The notes beneath the pieces are model-generated. The model was given only the letters and a program-made list of their open reading frames with translations, did no database searches and was not told the DNA's origin. Shown here in pieces: positions 34,104 through 41,940 of a stretch of DNA of 64,000 nucleotides. The DNA lies in NCBI GenBank assembly GCA_964371405.1, contig CAYJLV010000001.1, positions 283,212 to 347,211 of the forward strand, written 5' to 3'. Source of the DNA: JAMHWF01 sp964371405 (GTDB lineage Bacteria > Pseudomonadota > Gammaproteobacteria > Burkholderiales > Burkholderiaceae_C). Positions within the stretch are counted from its first letter, which is position 1. Each line of letters begins with the position of its first letter. Made by a program: the position numbers and the translations under genes.

Positions 34104-34526
34104 ATGATGTTCTACGCCCTCAACTGGTTCGTCGTCGTCGCGCTGCTGGCGTTCTGGTCTGTCACCGCTTGGGCACTGCATGCCGTTGCGGTCTGGGTCG
34201 TTTCGAGTGCCGGCGCGTTGCCCGGTGCCGCATCGGGCGTCACCACCGTGGCCCTGCCCGATTGGCTGGCGCCCTGGGTGCCGCCGGAGATCGCGCAGTG
34301 GGTGAGCCAGCTGCTGGCCGGCCTGGGGCCCGTGATCGACAGCCTGCTGCAGGCCGTACCGACTCTGGCTGGTGGCGTGACGGTGGCGACGTGGGTGGTC
34401 TGGGGCGTCGGCAGCGTGCTGCTTGTGCTGCTGGGCGCCGGGCTGCATCTGCTCATTGCGCTGTGGCGCCGCCGCAGTAGCGGCGGATCCGGGCCTAACG
34501 CCGGTTCCTCACTGGCGGCTGGCTGA
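34104..34526 (+). CDS. Small membrane protein, candidate NhaR-regulon member
   Basis: 140 residues with two clear hydrophobic helices (FVVVALLAFWSVTAWALHAV near 9-30 and VATWVVWGVGSVLLVLLGAG near 95-120). Between them is a segment of Pro/Trp-rich amphipathic sequence (LPDWLAPWVPPEIAQWV), then an Arg/Ser-rich cytoplasmic tail. ATG 34104 has GGAG 7 nt upstream. No family recognised. The 45-bp element shared with the NhaR/exchanger promoter suggests the same ionic or pH signal controls it. Confidence 0.65.
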   Translation: MMFYALNWFVVVALLAFWSVTAWALHAVAVWVVSSAGALPGAASGVTTVALPDWLAPWVPPEIAQWVSQLLAGLGPVIDSLLQAVPTLAGGVTVATWVVWGVGSVLLVLLGAGLHLLIALWRRRSSGGSGPNAGSSLAAG

Positions 34527-34657
34527 GCACGCGATCCTCATCGTCACCTTCCACGCTTGGCGACTGGGCAACGAGAAGCGCGGCGTCGCGCTGCTGGGTT
34601 TGTTCGGCTGCCTGTGTAGTGCCGGAACTGACGTCTCTTCCAACCTGAAACGGAACC

Positions 34658-34783
34658 ATGGACTTCCTGCTTCCCTTCCTCACGGCCGACTTCATGGGCA
34701 AGCCTGCCTGGGCCTGGTGGTACTGGGCGCGCAGAGCGGCTGCAAAGACGCGCGGGCAGTCGGCTGCGGGTGAGGCCGCGTGA
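34658..34783 (+). CDS. Small ORF (41 residues), TerC-like N-terminus, coupled to ExoD
   Basis: It begins MDFLLPFLTADFMGKPAWAW, which resembles the first residues of some TerC-family membrane proteins (from memory of the family), then turns into a basic, Ala-rich tail (WARRAAAKTRGQSAAG). The stop at 34781-34783 overlaps the ATG of exoD (TGATG). Either it is a genuine small peptide coupled to exoD or the remains of a deleted TerC gene. The 131 nt before it show no other gene. Confidence 0.4.
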   Translation: MDFLLPFLTADFMGKPAWAWWYWARRAAAKTRGQSAAGEAA

Positions 34784-35379
34784 TGCCGCGGATCGCACAG
34801 CGGTTGCGCGCCGCGGCCGCAGCCTTTCGAGAGGAAGGGGTGTCGATGCGGGCGATGGCGCAGGCCCACGGGCCAGAGGCCCACGGTACGTTGCTGCTGT
34901 TGCTGGCCATGCCCTGCCTGCTGCCGGTGCCGGGCGTGGGCACGGTGCTTGGGGTTGGGATGGCGGCGTTGGCCGTCGCCATGTGGCGGGGTCAAGGCGA
35001 GCCATGCCTGCCGCAACGAGTCGCCGATCTCGAACTGCCGCGCCATTGGGCACGGCGGGTGCTGGAGGGTCTGGCTTCTGCCTACGAGATAGCTGGGCGC
35101 CACGCCAGAGCTCGGCTGAGCCACCTCGCGGGGCCGACCCGGCGATCGGCGCTTGCCGCGGCGGTCGGATCGATGGCCATCATCGTGGTGCTGCCGATCC
35201 CCTTCGGCAACCTGCTGCCAGCGCTGGCGCTGATGCTCATCGGGCTCGGGCTGGTGTTTCGCGATGGGATTGCAGTGATCTTGGGGCTGCTGATGTCAGG
35301 TGTGGCATTGGTTGCCACGACCGGCCTGTTGCTGTTGGCCTGGATCTGGGGCAGCGAGTGGATACTGGGCTTGGTTTGA
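34783..35379 (+). CDS. ExoD family exopolysaccharide-related membrane protein
   Basis: A 198-residue protein. An amphipathic start (LRAAAAAFREEGVSMRAM) precedes the hydrophobic segments LLLLLAMPCLLPVPGVGTVLG and the conserved VLPIPFGNLLPALALMLIGLGL, matching the ExoD family of inner-membrane proteins first described in rhizobial exopolysaccharide synthesis. In rhizobia exoD mutants are alkali sensitive, so a place beside the mrp antiporter fits pH and Na+ tolerance. ATG 34783 is favoured over the GTG at 34780. Confidence 0.85.
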   Translation: MPRIAQRLRAAAAAFREEGVSMRAMAQAHGPEAHGTLLLLLAMPCLLPVPGVGTVLGVGMAALAVAMWRGQGEPCLPQRVADLELPRHWARRVLEGLASAYEIAGRHARARLSHLAGPTRRSALAAAVGSMAIIVVLPIPFGNLLPALALMLIGLGLVFRDGIAVILGLLMSGVALVATTGLLLLAWIWGSEWILGLV

Positions 35380-35398
35380 GATTGGATGGGACTGATCG

Positions 35399-35875
35399 AT
35401 GTTCTACGCGACCCTCAAGACATTGCACGTGCTGTGCATCATCGTATGGCTCGGCGGCATGGTGTTTGCGCACTTCTTCTTGCGACCGGCGGTCGCTCAG
35501 CTGGAGGTGCCGCTGCGGTTGCGGCTGATGCACGATGCGCTCGGTCGATTCTTCCAAGCCGTGCTTGTGGCCTCGTTGCTGACTCTGGCCAGCGGCATAT
35601 GGATGCTGGGTCGTGTGGCCAAGCAGGTGGTGCAGTCGGGGGGCTACTTCGAGATGCCGCTGGCCTGGACCGTCATGGCGGTGCTGGGAGTCGTCATGGT
35701 GGCGATCTTCATGCACATCCGCTTCGCGCTTTTCAAGAGGCTCGGGAGGGCCGTGGCAGCGTCCGAGTGGGCCGCCGGTGGTGCGGCCCTGGCGAAGATT
35801 CGCACATGGGTCTCGATCAACCTCGGCCTGGGTGTCCTGATCGTGCTCGTGACGCTGATGCGTTGGACGACTTGA
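35399..35875 (+). CDS. CopD-like four-helix membrane protein
   Basis: 158 residues with four hydrophobic helices, the first with LKTLHVLCIIVWLGGMVFAH and the last ending VTLMRWTT. His residues in helices 1 and 3 (HVLC, FMHIRF) suggest haem or metal binding as in the CopD/HemJ-type superfamily. It starts 19 nt after exoD and is probably cotranscribed. Specific role unknown; copper transport is only one possibility. Confidence 0.7.
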   Translation: MFYATLKTLHVLCIIVWLGGMVFAHFFLRPAVAQLEVPLRLRLMHDALGRFFQAVLVASLLTLASGIWMLGRVAKQVVQSGGYFEMPLAWTVMAVLGVVMVAIFMHIRFALFKRLGRAVAASEWAAGGAALAKIRTWVSINLGLGVLIVLVTLMRWTT

Positions 35876-36313
35876 GTCCGGAACCGGCAGACCATTTACC
35901 AGCGTCGTAGACGGCACCGATACGGTCAACCGACCAAGCTGCCCGACCGAGCACAAACACGGCGAAGGCATCCATGGTGACGTCTTTGAAGACGACGGCC
36001 CGTACGCGCCAGGTCAGTGCCACTCCGAGCGTGACCACCGAGAGGCCATAGCTCACCGCTGCCGACGGGTTTCACGTAAGCCAGCGCGCATGCGCCTTGG
36101 TCTCACGGAAGCCGCAGCCTTTGGGGTCGCCCTTCGCCACGGGAATGACCGGCCTTCTATTGAACCGCCGGCTGCTATGGGTCGAGGCTGTGTGAGAACA
36201 CTATCTCGCGGGCTCGAGTGCCGACCGCCTCGCGCGCCTTCGTCGCCATCGACCAGAGTTCACCGCGGTCGCTGCCAACGTTGATCACGTCGTGAGCGAC
36301 GATCAGATGATGC
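35876..36313. other. Intergenic region, no convincing gene
   Basis: About 440 nt between the CopD-like gene and an integrase remnant. A minus-strand frame (35817-36056) has a hydrophobic beginning but overlaps the CopD-like gene and has no recognised family. The rest shows no coding signal. The region is probably a boundary scar of the degraded integrated element. Confidence 0.5.
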
Positions 36314-36706
36314 TTGGTGTCGGCGGCCATCGGCATGGCCAAGGGCTACGTCTTCCCGTCGCTGTGCCGGCGTTCGGTTCCGATGGCGGACGTTACGTTG
36401 AACCACCTCTTCAAACGGCTCGACTTCGGCGTCGACGACTTCGCTCCGCACGGCCTGCGGGCGACAGGCGCGACACTGCTGCGCGAGCACGGGTTCAGTC
36501 GCGACGTGGTCGAACTTCTGCTGGCCCATAAGGAACGCAACCCGACGACGGCGGCGTACCACCATCACGAACTGGCGGATGAGCGGAGGAGGGCGCTGCA
36601 GTACCTGACGGACCAGATTCATCACCTGGCCGAAGTGAAGGGGCGGCAGTTGCCAAGCCCTGAGATCAACGTCGAGTGCACCCAGCGAGAACCGGCCAAC
36701 TGCTAG
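36314..36706 (+). pseudogene. Tyrosine recombinase (P4-type integrase), C-terminal remnant
   Basis: From about 36340 the translation aligns with the C-terminal catalytic part of the integrase at 37041-38266: KGYVFPSL, LNHLFKRLDFGVDDFAPHG, LLREHGFSRDVVELLLAHKE and the catalytic H-x-x-R (HGLR), His and Tyr (AAYHHHEL). The arm-binding and core-binding domains and the first catalytic Arg region are missing. The protein then runs on about 20 residues beyond the usual end. It is an older, truncated relative, not a copy, because the nucleotide sequences differ at many codons. Confidence 0.75.
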
Positions 36707-37040
36707 AGTTCAGTGGTCGAGGTCTGGCGTGAGACGTTCTGAACCGGCGTGAGACTGCTCGTTTTCAGTGGGAAATCGATTGGGAAACGGGCGAAGGTCC
36801 AAGGGCGCGGAACGTTGTGCGACAAGTACTTGGACGCGGTTTCCATGTTGTGATCGACCACATGTGACGCGGTCCCGGGGCGTCTCCAGACGTGCCGGAT
36901 GGTCCCAGCAGAAGCCCCGGATCGTTGATTCGACTGGGTTTTTGTCTTTTCACGTCCCGAACGGCTTCTTGACATCGCATCGGAACGGGGCCACATCCGG
37001 GGCCACCGGGGCGACGGTGGCCCCGTTTGGTGGCCCCCCC
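36707..37040. other. Region between integrase copies, with short repeats
   Basis: About 330 nt without a gene. GGCGTGAGAC occurs twice 20 nt apart (36726-36735, 36746-36755). Close to the next integrase start is an inverted repeat, GGGGCCACC (36999-37007) and GGTGGCCCC (37016-37024), and further GGGGCCA copies. These could be integrase arm-type sites or mobile-element ends. No tRNA was found. Confidence 0.4.
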
Positions 37041-38266
37041 ATGCGACACATCAACTACGTTCTGAAGCCCGCGACGATCGACAACGCGAAGCCGAAGGAC
37101 AACCACTACGACCTGACCGATGGCGGCGGCCCGGTGCTGGAAGTCATGCCGTCGGGCTTGAAGACCTGGCGCTTCAAGTACCACCTGAACGGCAAGCGCG
37201 AGAAGGTGACGATTGGCGCCTATCCGGCCTTCACCATCAAGCAGGCGCGCGACCGCCATGAGGAACTGCGCGCGCTGGTCGAACGCGGCCAGAGCCCGGC
37301 CACAAAGCCAAGCGGGCGCAGTCGACGCAGCACAAGGCCGCTGACGCACGCCGCCTGAGCTTCCGCACCTTCGCCCAGCGGTGGGTCGACGAGACGCTGT
37401 TCTACCGGTCGGGCGGCTACGTGGCGCAGACCGTGCGCTGGCTCGATGCCTACGTCTACCCGGCCATCGGCGACACGCAGCTCGACGAGGTGCAGCCCGG
37501 CGACGTTCTGGCCATCATCAAGGCACGCGCCGAAACCGCCGTGACGGCAGAGCGCATCCGCGTGATCGTGCAGCAGATCTACAACCATGCGATCCGCAAC
37601 CTGCTGGTGACGACGAACCCGGGGCAGCCGCTGCGCGGCGCCATCGCACGGGCGCCGGTCGAACACCACCGCCACCTCAGCGAGAAGGAACTGGGGTCCT
37701 TCTGGCGAAAGCTGGACGAGCAGGGCGCGCACGCCACCACGATCGCGGCGACCAAGCTGTTGTTGCTGACGATGACTCGCAAGAGCGAACTGCTGCGCTC
37801 GAAGTGGCCCGAGTTCGACCTCGATGCCGCGCAGTGGGATATCCCGGCCGAGCGCATGAAGATGGGCAAGCCGCATCGCGTGTTTCTGTCGCGTCGGGCC
37901 GTCGAGATCCTGCGCCAGGTGCACGAGCTGACGGGGCATGGCGAGTACGTCTTCCCGTCGATCTTCCGCGGCAGCGTGCCGATGGGCGACGTGACGCTGA
38001 ACCACTTCTTCAAGCGCATCGACTTCGGCGTGCCCGACTTGAGCCCGCATGGAACGCGCGGCACGGCGGCTACGCTGCTGCGCGAGCATGGGTTCGGGCG
38101 CGATGTGGTCGAGCTGCTGCTGGCCCACAGCGAGAAGAACGCCACTGTGGCGGCCTACAGCCGCATCGAGCTGGCTTCGGAACGGAAGAGGGCGCTGCAG
38201 TTCCTGGCGGATCGAGTCGATGCACTGGCGGTTGGGGCAAGTGTGGTTGCGCTTCGCGCCGCGTAG
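37041..38266 (+). pseudogene. P4-type site-specific integrase, split by a frameshift
   Basis: The first part (37041-37358) is the DUF4102-type arm-binding domain, MRHINYVLKPATIDNAKP to RDRHEELRALVERG. The rest, read in another frame from about 37310, contains the core-binding domain and a full catalytic set: Arg in TRKSELLRSKW, H-x-x-R in SPHGTRGT, His in LLAHSEKN and Tyr in VAAYSRIEL. The switch is near 37290-37312, and adding one base restores a single frame of about 408 codons. With the frame intact this would be an ordinary integrative-element recombinase; as written it is inactive, unless the change is a sequencing error. Confidence 0.8.
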
Positions 38267-38281
38267 CCTGACTTTGCACCG

Positions 38282-38437
38282 TCAACGCGCAGTCAGCGGT
38301 GGAATGAGAGAGCTTTGAGCGCAGGTCAGTGGGGGGGACTCTTGCTGCGCCGAGACGACGCAAGGGGGGACAAGGCTCAGCGCGGCGATGGCGCGCACGA
38401 GCGGCGAGGCCGAACGGCCCGGAACGCAGATGGACAT
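38282..38437 (-). pseudogene. Truncated TonB-dependent receptor (signal peptide stub, BtuB-like by context)
   Basis: ATG 38437 opens a 51-codon frame: a basic start (MSICVPGRSASPLVR), a hydrophobic core (AIAALSLVPPCVV) and a cleavage-like SAQQ. This is a Sec signal peptide of the kind found on outer-membrane receptors. About 20 unrelated residues and a stop follow, where a receptor would continue for some 600 residues. It starts about 120 nt after a cobalamin riboswitch on the same strand, so the lost gene was probably btuB. The break abuts the integrase end at 38266, suggesting loss through an integration or excision event. Confidence 0.55.
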
Positions 38438-38558
38438 CGCGCGAAGCGGAACGACAACGCGCACACCGCTTCCCCGCGGCCCGCGCCTCACGGCATGCCG
38501 CTTGCGCGGGCACGCCACCTCGTCGGCCGGTATCCGGGCTGGCGGAGACTGCCCATGT

Positions 38559-38743
38559 CCCCTTCCCAGGCGCAGCGCGAAAGCGCTGCATCCCAGTGGA
38601 TTCGACATGAGCCGAGAGCCGCGAGGGCTCGCGTCCGCTTACCGTTGCGGGGGCAGCTCAGGTTGGGGTCGCGACCGTCCGAGCCGGACGACCCTTCCTG
38701 ATTCCCGTTGAACCGTCTCGGCTTGAAGGCTGAGACGAGCACC
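38559..38743 (-). promoter_or_regulatory. Cobalamin (B12) riboswitch
   Basis: Read on the minus strand, the conserved blocks appear in order: GGTGC (38743-38739), GGTTCAACGGGAATCAGG, then after a variable stem CTGCCCCCGCAACGGTAAG, later CCACTGG, and the terminal CTGGGAAGG. The CCCCCGCAACGGTAAG block is the most conserved part of the adenosylcobalamin-binding core. Such elements shut off btuB or cobalamin genes when B12 is plentiful. The only downstream coding sequence is the receptor stub at 38282-38437, so the riboswitch is now orphaned. Confidence 0.9.
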
Positions 38744-39029
38744 AACGCGGCCATCATGCCGCGCTCCGCTGCGGCCGATGGCGTCGTCCGCACCCGCTCT
38801 GGGTTCAGCCCACCGCGAGACGAACGGGATTGCCGACGCGGCTGAGCATTTCCAAGAGCGTGTCGATCGTGAACTTCGAAGTCTTCCGGGTCGGGTTCCC
38901 ATCGGGCCGCGGCGTGCGCCTTCGCGGCGAGGAAGTGTTCGGCCAGCAGCACCCAGTCGGACCTTGACCTCTGGAACGAGAGACAGGCTATCGTGCCGAT
39001 GCTGCTGTTCGTCAGCGAATGACCCGGAC
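38744..39029. other. Spacer between riboswitch and P-type ATPase
   Basis: About 290 nt. It would hold the riboswitch promoter (minus strand) and upstream sequence for the ATPase (plus strand). Open frames exist on both strands, but none has a ribosome binding site or family features. Confidence 0.4.
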
Positions 39030-39043
39030 CTGATGCCCATCAA
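39030..39043. promoter_or_regulatory. FNR-like box, one mismatch (CTGAT-GCCC-ATCAA)
   Basis: One base away from TTGAT-N4-ATCAA. It is centred 47 nt upstream of ATG 39084 of the ATPase gene and overlaps an alternative upstream ATG (39033), which argues for the downstream start. Confidence 0.45.
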
Positions 39044-39083
39044 ACCCGTGCCTGGTCGGAACGGCGAGGTTGCGCCGTCATCC

Positions 39084-41876
39084 ATGGAACCCCCTTCCGC
39101 ATCCGACGATCCCTGCCTGCGCCACGTCGACGAGGTGGCCCAGGCGCTGGGCACGGACCTGGAAAGCGGGCTGAGCTCTCGGGAGGCCGCACGCCGGCTC
39201 GCGCAGGACGGCCCGAACGAGTTGCGCGCCGCCACGGTGCAGCCCGTCTGGCGCCGCATCCTGGCGCAGTTCGAGGACCCGCTCGTGTACCTGCTGCTGG
39301 TCGCCGTGGCGATCGCGCTGATCGCGTGGGTGGTCGAAGGCAGGGTCGGCTGGCCGGTGGATGGCATCGTCATCGCTGCCGTCGTGCTGCTCAACGGGGC
39401 GCTCGGCTTCGCCCAGGAGGTGCGGGCGGAAGGCGCCGTCGCCGCGCTCGCGCGCATGACCGCGGCCAGTTCGGCCGTTCTCCGCGACGGGCGCGAGCAG
39501 CGGGTGCCGAGCGCACAACTGGTGCGCGGCGACCTGCTCGTGCTGGGCGAAGGCGACGCAGTGGGTGCAGATGCGCGGCTGCTTCAGGCCAACGCGCTTC
39601 GCATCCAGGAGGCATCGCTCACAGGCGAGAGCGAGGCCGTGCTGAAGAACACCGCCACGCTGACGGCGGCGGTGGCGCTCGGCGACCGGCTCAATTTCGT
39701 GTTCAAGGGCACCGCCGTCGTGCAGGGCACCGGGCGCGCCGTGGTCGTCGCCACCGGCATGGACACGGAGATGGGCGCGATCGCCGGCATGCTGGATGCC
39801 GCGGTCGCCGCACCGACACCCCTGCAGAAGGAGGTTGCGCGCATCGGCCGCATGCTCGGGATCGCCGTGGTGGCGATCGCGATCATCGTGGTCGGCACCG
39901 TCCTGCTGCTGTCGGACATCCGCAGCGCCGCCGACGTCATCACCGTGCTGCTGCTCGGCGTGTCGCTCGCGGTCGCCGCGGTGCCCGAAGGCCTGCCGGC
40001 GATCCTGTCAGTCGTGCTGGCACTCGGCGTGCAGCGCATGGCCCGCCGCAACGCGGTCGTGAAGAAGTTGTCGTCGGTGGAGACGCTCGGCTCGGCTTCG
40101 GTGATCTGTTCCGACAAGACCGGCACGCTGACCCGTTCGGAGATGACGATCGAACGCGTCGTGACAGCCTCCGGCGGCAGCCGCGTGACCGGCGTCGGCT
40201 ATGCGCCGAAGGGGCAGGTGCGCCACGCCGGCGAAGCGCTCGCCGCCGGTCCCGTGCATGCCGAGCACATCGTCGTTCTCAGCGGCGGCAGCCTCGCCAG
40301 CAACGCCGCCCTGCGACAGGGCGACAGCGGCGAGTGGGAGATCCACGGCGACCCGACCGAAGCGGCCTTCCTCGTGGCCGAGCGCAAGCTCGGTGTGAGC
40401 GAGCGGCGCGCACGGCGCTTCGAGCGGGTCGCGGAGATCCCGTTCAGCTCGGACCGCAGGATGATGTCGACCATCGAGCGGGACCATGAACAGGGCGCCG
40501 CGCTCGTCGTCGTCAGCAAGGGCGCGCCCGACGTGCTGATGAAGGTCTGCACGCGTGTGCGGGTCGGCATGGACGTGCTTGCCTTCGATGCTGCGCTGCG
40601 CGCTCGCGCCGCCGCCGATGTCGACGCGCTCTCCGACGAGGCGCTGCGCACGCTCGCGGTGGCCTATCGGCCGCTCGGCCCCGAAGAGGACCCGCAGGCA
40701 GCCGAAAGCCTCGAGCGCGATCTGATCTTCGTCGGTACGGTCGGCATCATCGATCCGCCGCGCGAGGAGGCGGCCGCAGCCATCCGCGAGGCGCACCGCG
40801 CCGGCATCCGCGTCATCATGATCACCGGCGACCACCCGCGCACGGCGGCGCGCATCGCCGCCGACCTCGGGCTGGTGGAGCCCGGCGCGAAGGCGCTGAC
40901 CGGTGCCGAACTCGACAAGCTCGACGCCGCCGGCTTCGCCGCCGCGGTGCGCGAGACCTCGGTCTATGCGCGCGTGGCGCCAGTGCACAAGCTGCGCATC
41001 GTCGATGCGCTGCAGGCCGAGGGCAACGTCGTCGCCATGACGGGCGACGGCGTCAACGACGCGCCGGCGCTGAAGTCGGCCGACATCGGCGTGGCCATGG
41101 GAATCACCGGCACCGAGGTCACCAAGGAGGCGGCCAAGATGATCCTGGCCGACGACAACTTCGCCACCATCGTCGAAGCGGTGCGCGAGGGCCGCAACAT
41201 CTTCGACAACATCCGCAAGTTCCTGCGCTACCTGCTGTCGTCGAACATGGGCGAGGTGATGACGGTGTTCCTCGGCGTCGTCGGAGCCGGCGTCATCGGC
41301 CTGGCCGGCGCGGGCGGCAGCGCCGGGCTGGTGCTGCCGCTGCTGGCGACGCAGATCCTGTGGATCAACCTCATCACCGACTCCGGGCCCGCGCTGGCGA
41401 TGGGGAAGGACCCCGAAACCGACGACGTGATGGCGCGCCCGCCGCGCAAGCCGAGCGAGCCGGCGATCGACGCGCGCATGTGGTGGGGCGTGGTCGAGAT
41501 CGGGCTGGTGATGGCGCTGGCCGCGCTGCTGACGATCGACCTGTACCTGCCCGGCGGACTGATCGAGGGCACGCAGGGCCTGGAGAACGCGCGCACCGCC
41601 GGCTTCACCGTGCTCGTGTTTGCCCAGTTGTTCAACTGCTTCAACGCCCGCTCGGAAACCACCAGCGCCTTCCACCACCTGTTCGCCAATCCGTGGATGT
41701 GGGGTGCGATCACGCTGTCGGCGGCACTGCAGGTGGCGGTCGTGCACCTCGATTGGCTCAACGTCGCCTTCGGAACGGTGCCGCTGAGCCTCGGGCAGTG
41801 GGCGGTCTGCGTCGCGATGAGCAGTGGCGTGCTGTGGTTCGGCGAACTGCGCAAGCTTGTACTGCGCCGGTCTTGA
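39084..41876 (+). CDS. P-type cation-transporting ATPase (P2 class), second copy
   Basis: 930 residues from ATG 39084. Motifs in order: TGESEAV, PEGLPAI, CSDKTGTLTRSEMT (phosphorylated Asp), KGAPDVL, TGDGVNDAPAL, then a long C-terminal helix bundle. It is a Ca2+/Mn2+ or Na+ class pump by the PEGLP signature. An ATG at 39033 would add 17 residues but lies inside the FNR-like box; ATG 39084 gives the same N-terminal spacing as the paralog at 5996-8710. It is followed by a DASS transporter whose FNR box overlaps this gene's stop codon. Confidence 0.9.
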   Translation: MEPPSASDDPCLRHVDEVAQALGTDLESGLSSREAARRLAQDGPNELRAATVQPVWRRILAQFEDPLVYLLLVAVAIALIAWVVEGRVGWPVDGIVIAAVVLLNGALGFAQEVRAEGAVAALARMTAASSAVLRDGREQRVPSAQLVRGDLLVLGEGDAVGADARLLQANALRIQEASLTGESEAVLKNTATLTAAVALGDRLNFVFKGTAVVQGTGRAVVVATGMDTEMGAIAGMLDAAVAAPTPLQKEVARIGRMLGIAVVAIAIIVVGTVLLLSDIRSAADVITVLLLGVSLAVAAVPEGLPAILSVVLALGVQRMARRNAVVKKLSSVETLGSASVICSDKTGTLTRSEMTIERVVTASGGSRVTGVGYAPKGQVRHAGEALAAGPVHAEHIVVLSGGSLASNAALRQGDSGEWEIHGDPTEAAFLVAERKLGVSERRARRFERVAEIPFSSDRRMMSTIERDHEQGAALVVVSKGAPDVLMKVCTRVRVGMDVLAFDAALRARAAADVDALSDEALRTLAVAYRPLGPEEDPQAAESLERDLIFVGTVGIIDPPREEAAAAIREAHRAGIRVIMITGDHPRTAARIAADLGLVEPGAKALTGAELDKLDAAGFAAAVRETSVYARVAPVHKLRIVDALQAEGNVVAMTGDGVNDAPALKSADIGVAMGITGTEVTKEAAKMILADDNFATIVEAVREGRNIFDNIRKFLRYLLSSNMGEVMTVFLGVVGAGVIGLAGAGGSAGLVLPLLATQILWINLITDSGPALAMGKDPETDDVMARPPRKPSEPAIDARMWWGVVEIGLVMALAALLTIDLYLPGGLIEGTQGLENARTAGFTVLVFAQLFNCFNARSETTSAFHHLFANPWMWGAITLSAALQVAVVHLDWLNVAFGTVPLSLGQWAVCVAMSSGVLWFGELRKLVLRRS

Positions 41877-41886
41877 TACGGGTCAA
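41873..41886. promoter_or_regulatory. FNR-type palindrome TTGAT-ACGG-GTCAA
   Basis: It matches TTGAY-N4-RTCAA at every defined position. It overlaps the ATPase stop codon and is centred 61 nt before the DASS transporter start, close to the usual activating distance. Confidence 0.7.
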
Positions 41887-41940
41887 ACGCGATCCCGCCC
41901 CGTTTATCCGAAGATGGCCGCCGCCCACCCAGGAGGAGAC

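Noticed and set aside
35817..36056. A 79-codon minus-strand frame with a hydrophobic start
   Set aside because: It overlaps the 3' end of the CopD-like gene, has no recognised family and lies in the scar next to integrase remnants.
36726..36755. GGCGTGAGAC direct repeats as attachment sites
   Set aside because: Only 20 nt apart and with no third copy at the far end of the integrase region. They are more likely residual mobile-element sequence or chance.
38488..38952. A 154-codon minus-strand frame spanning the riboswitch
   Set aside because: It reads straight through the highly conserved cobalamin riboswitch core, so the conservation there is RNA structure rather than protein.
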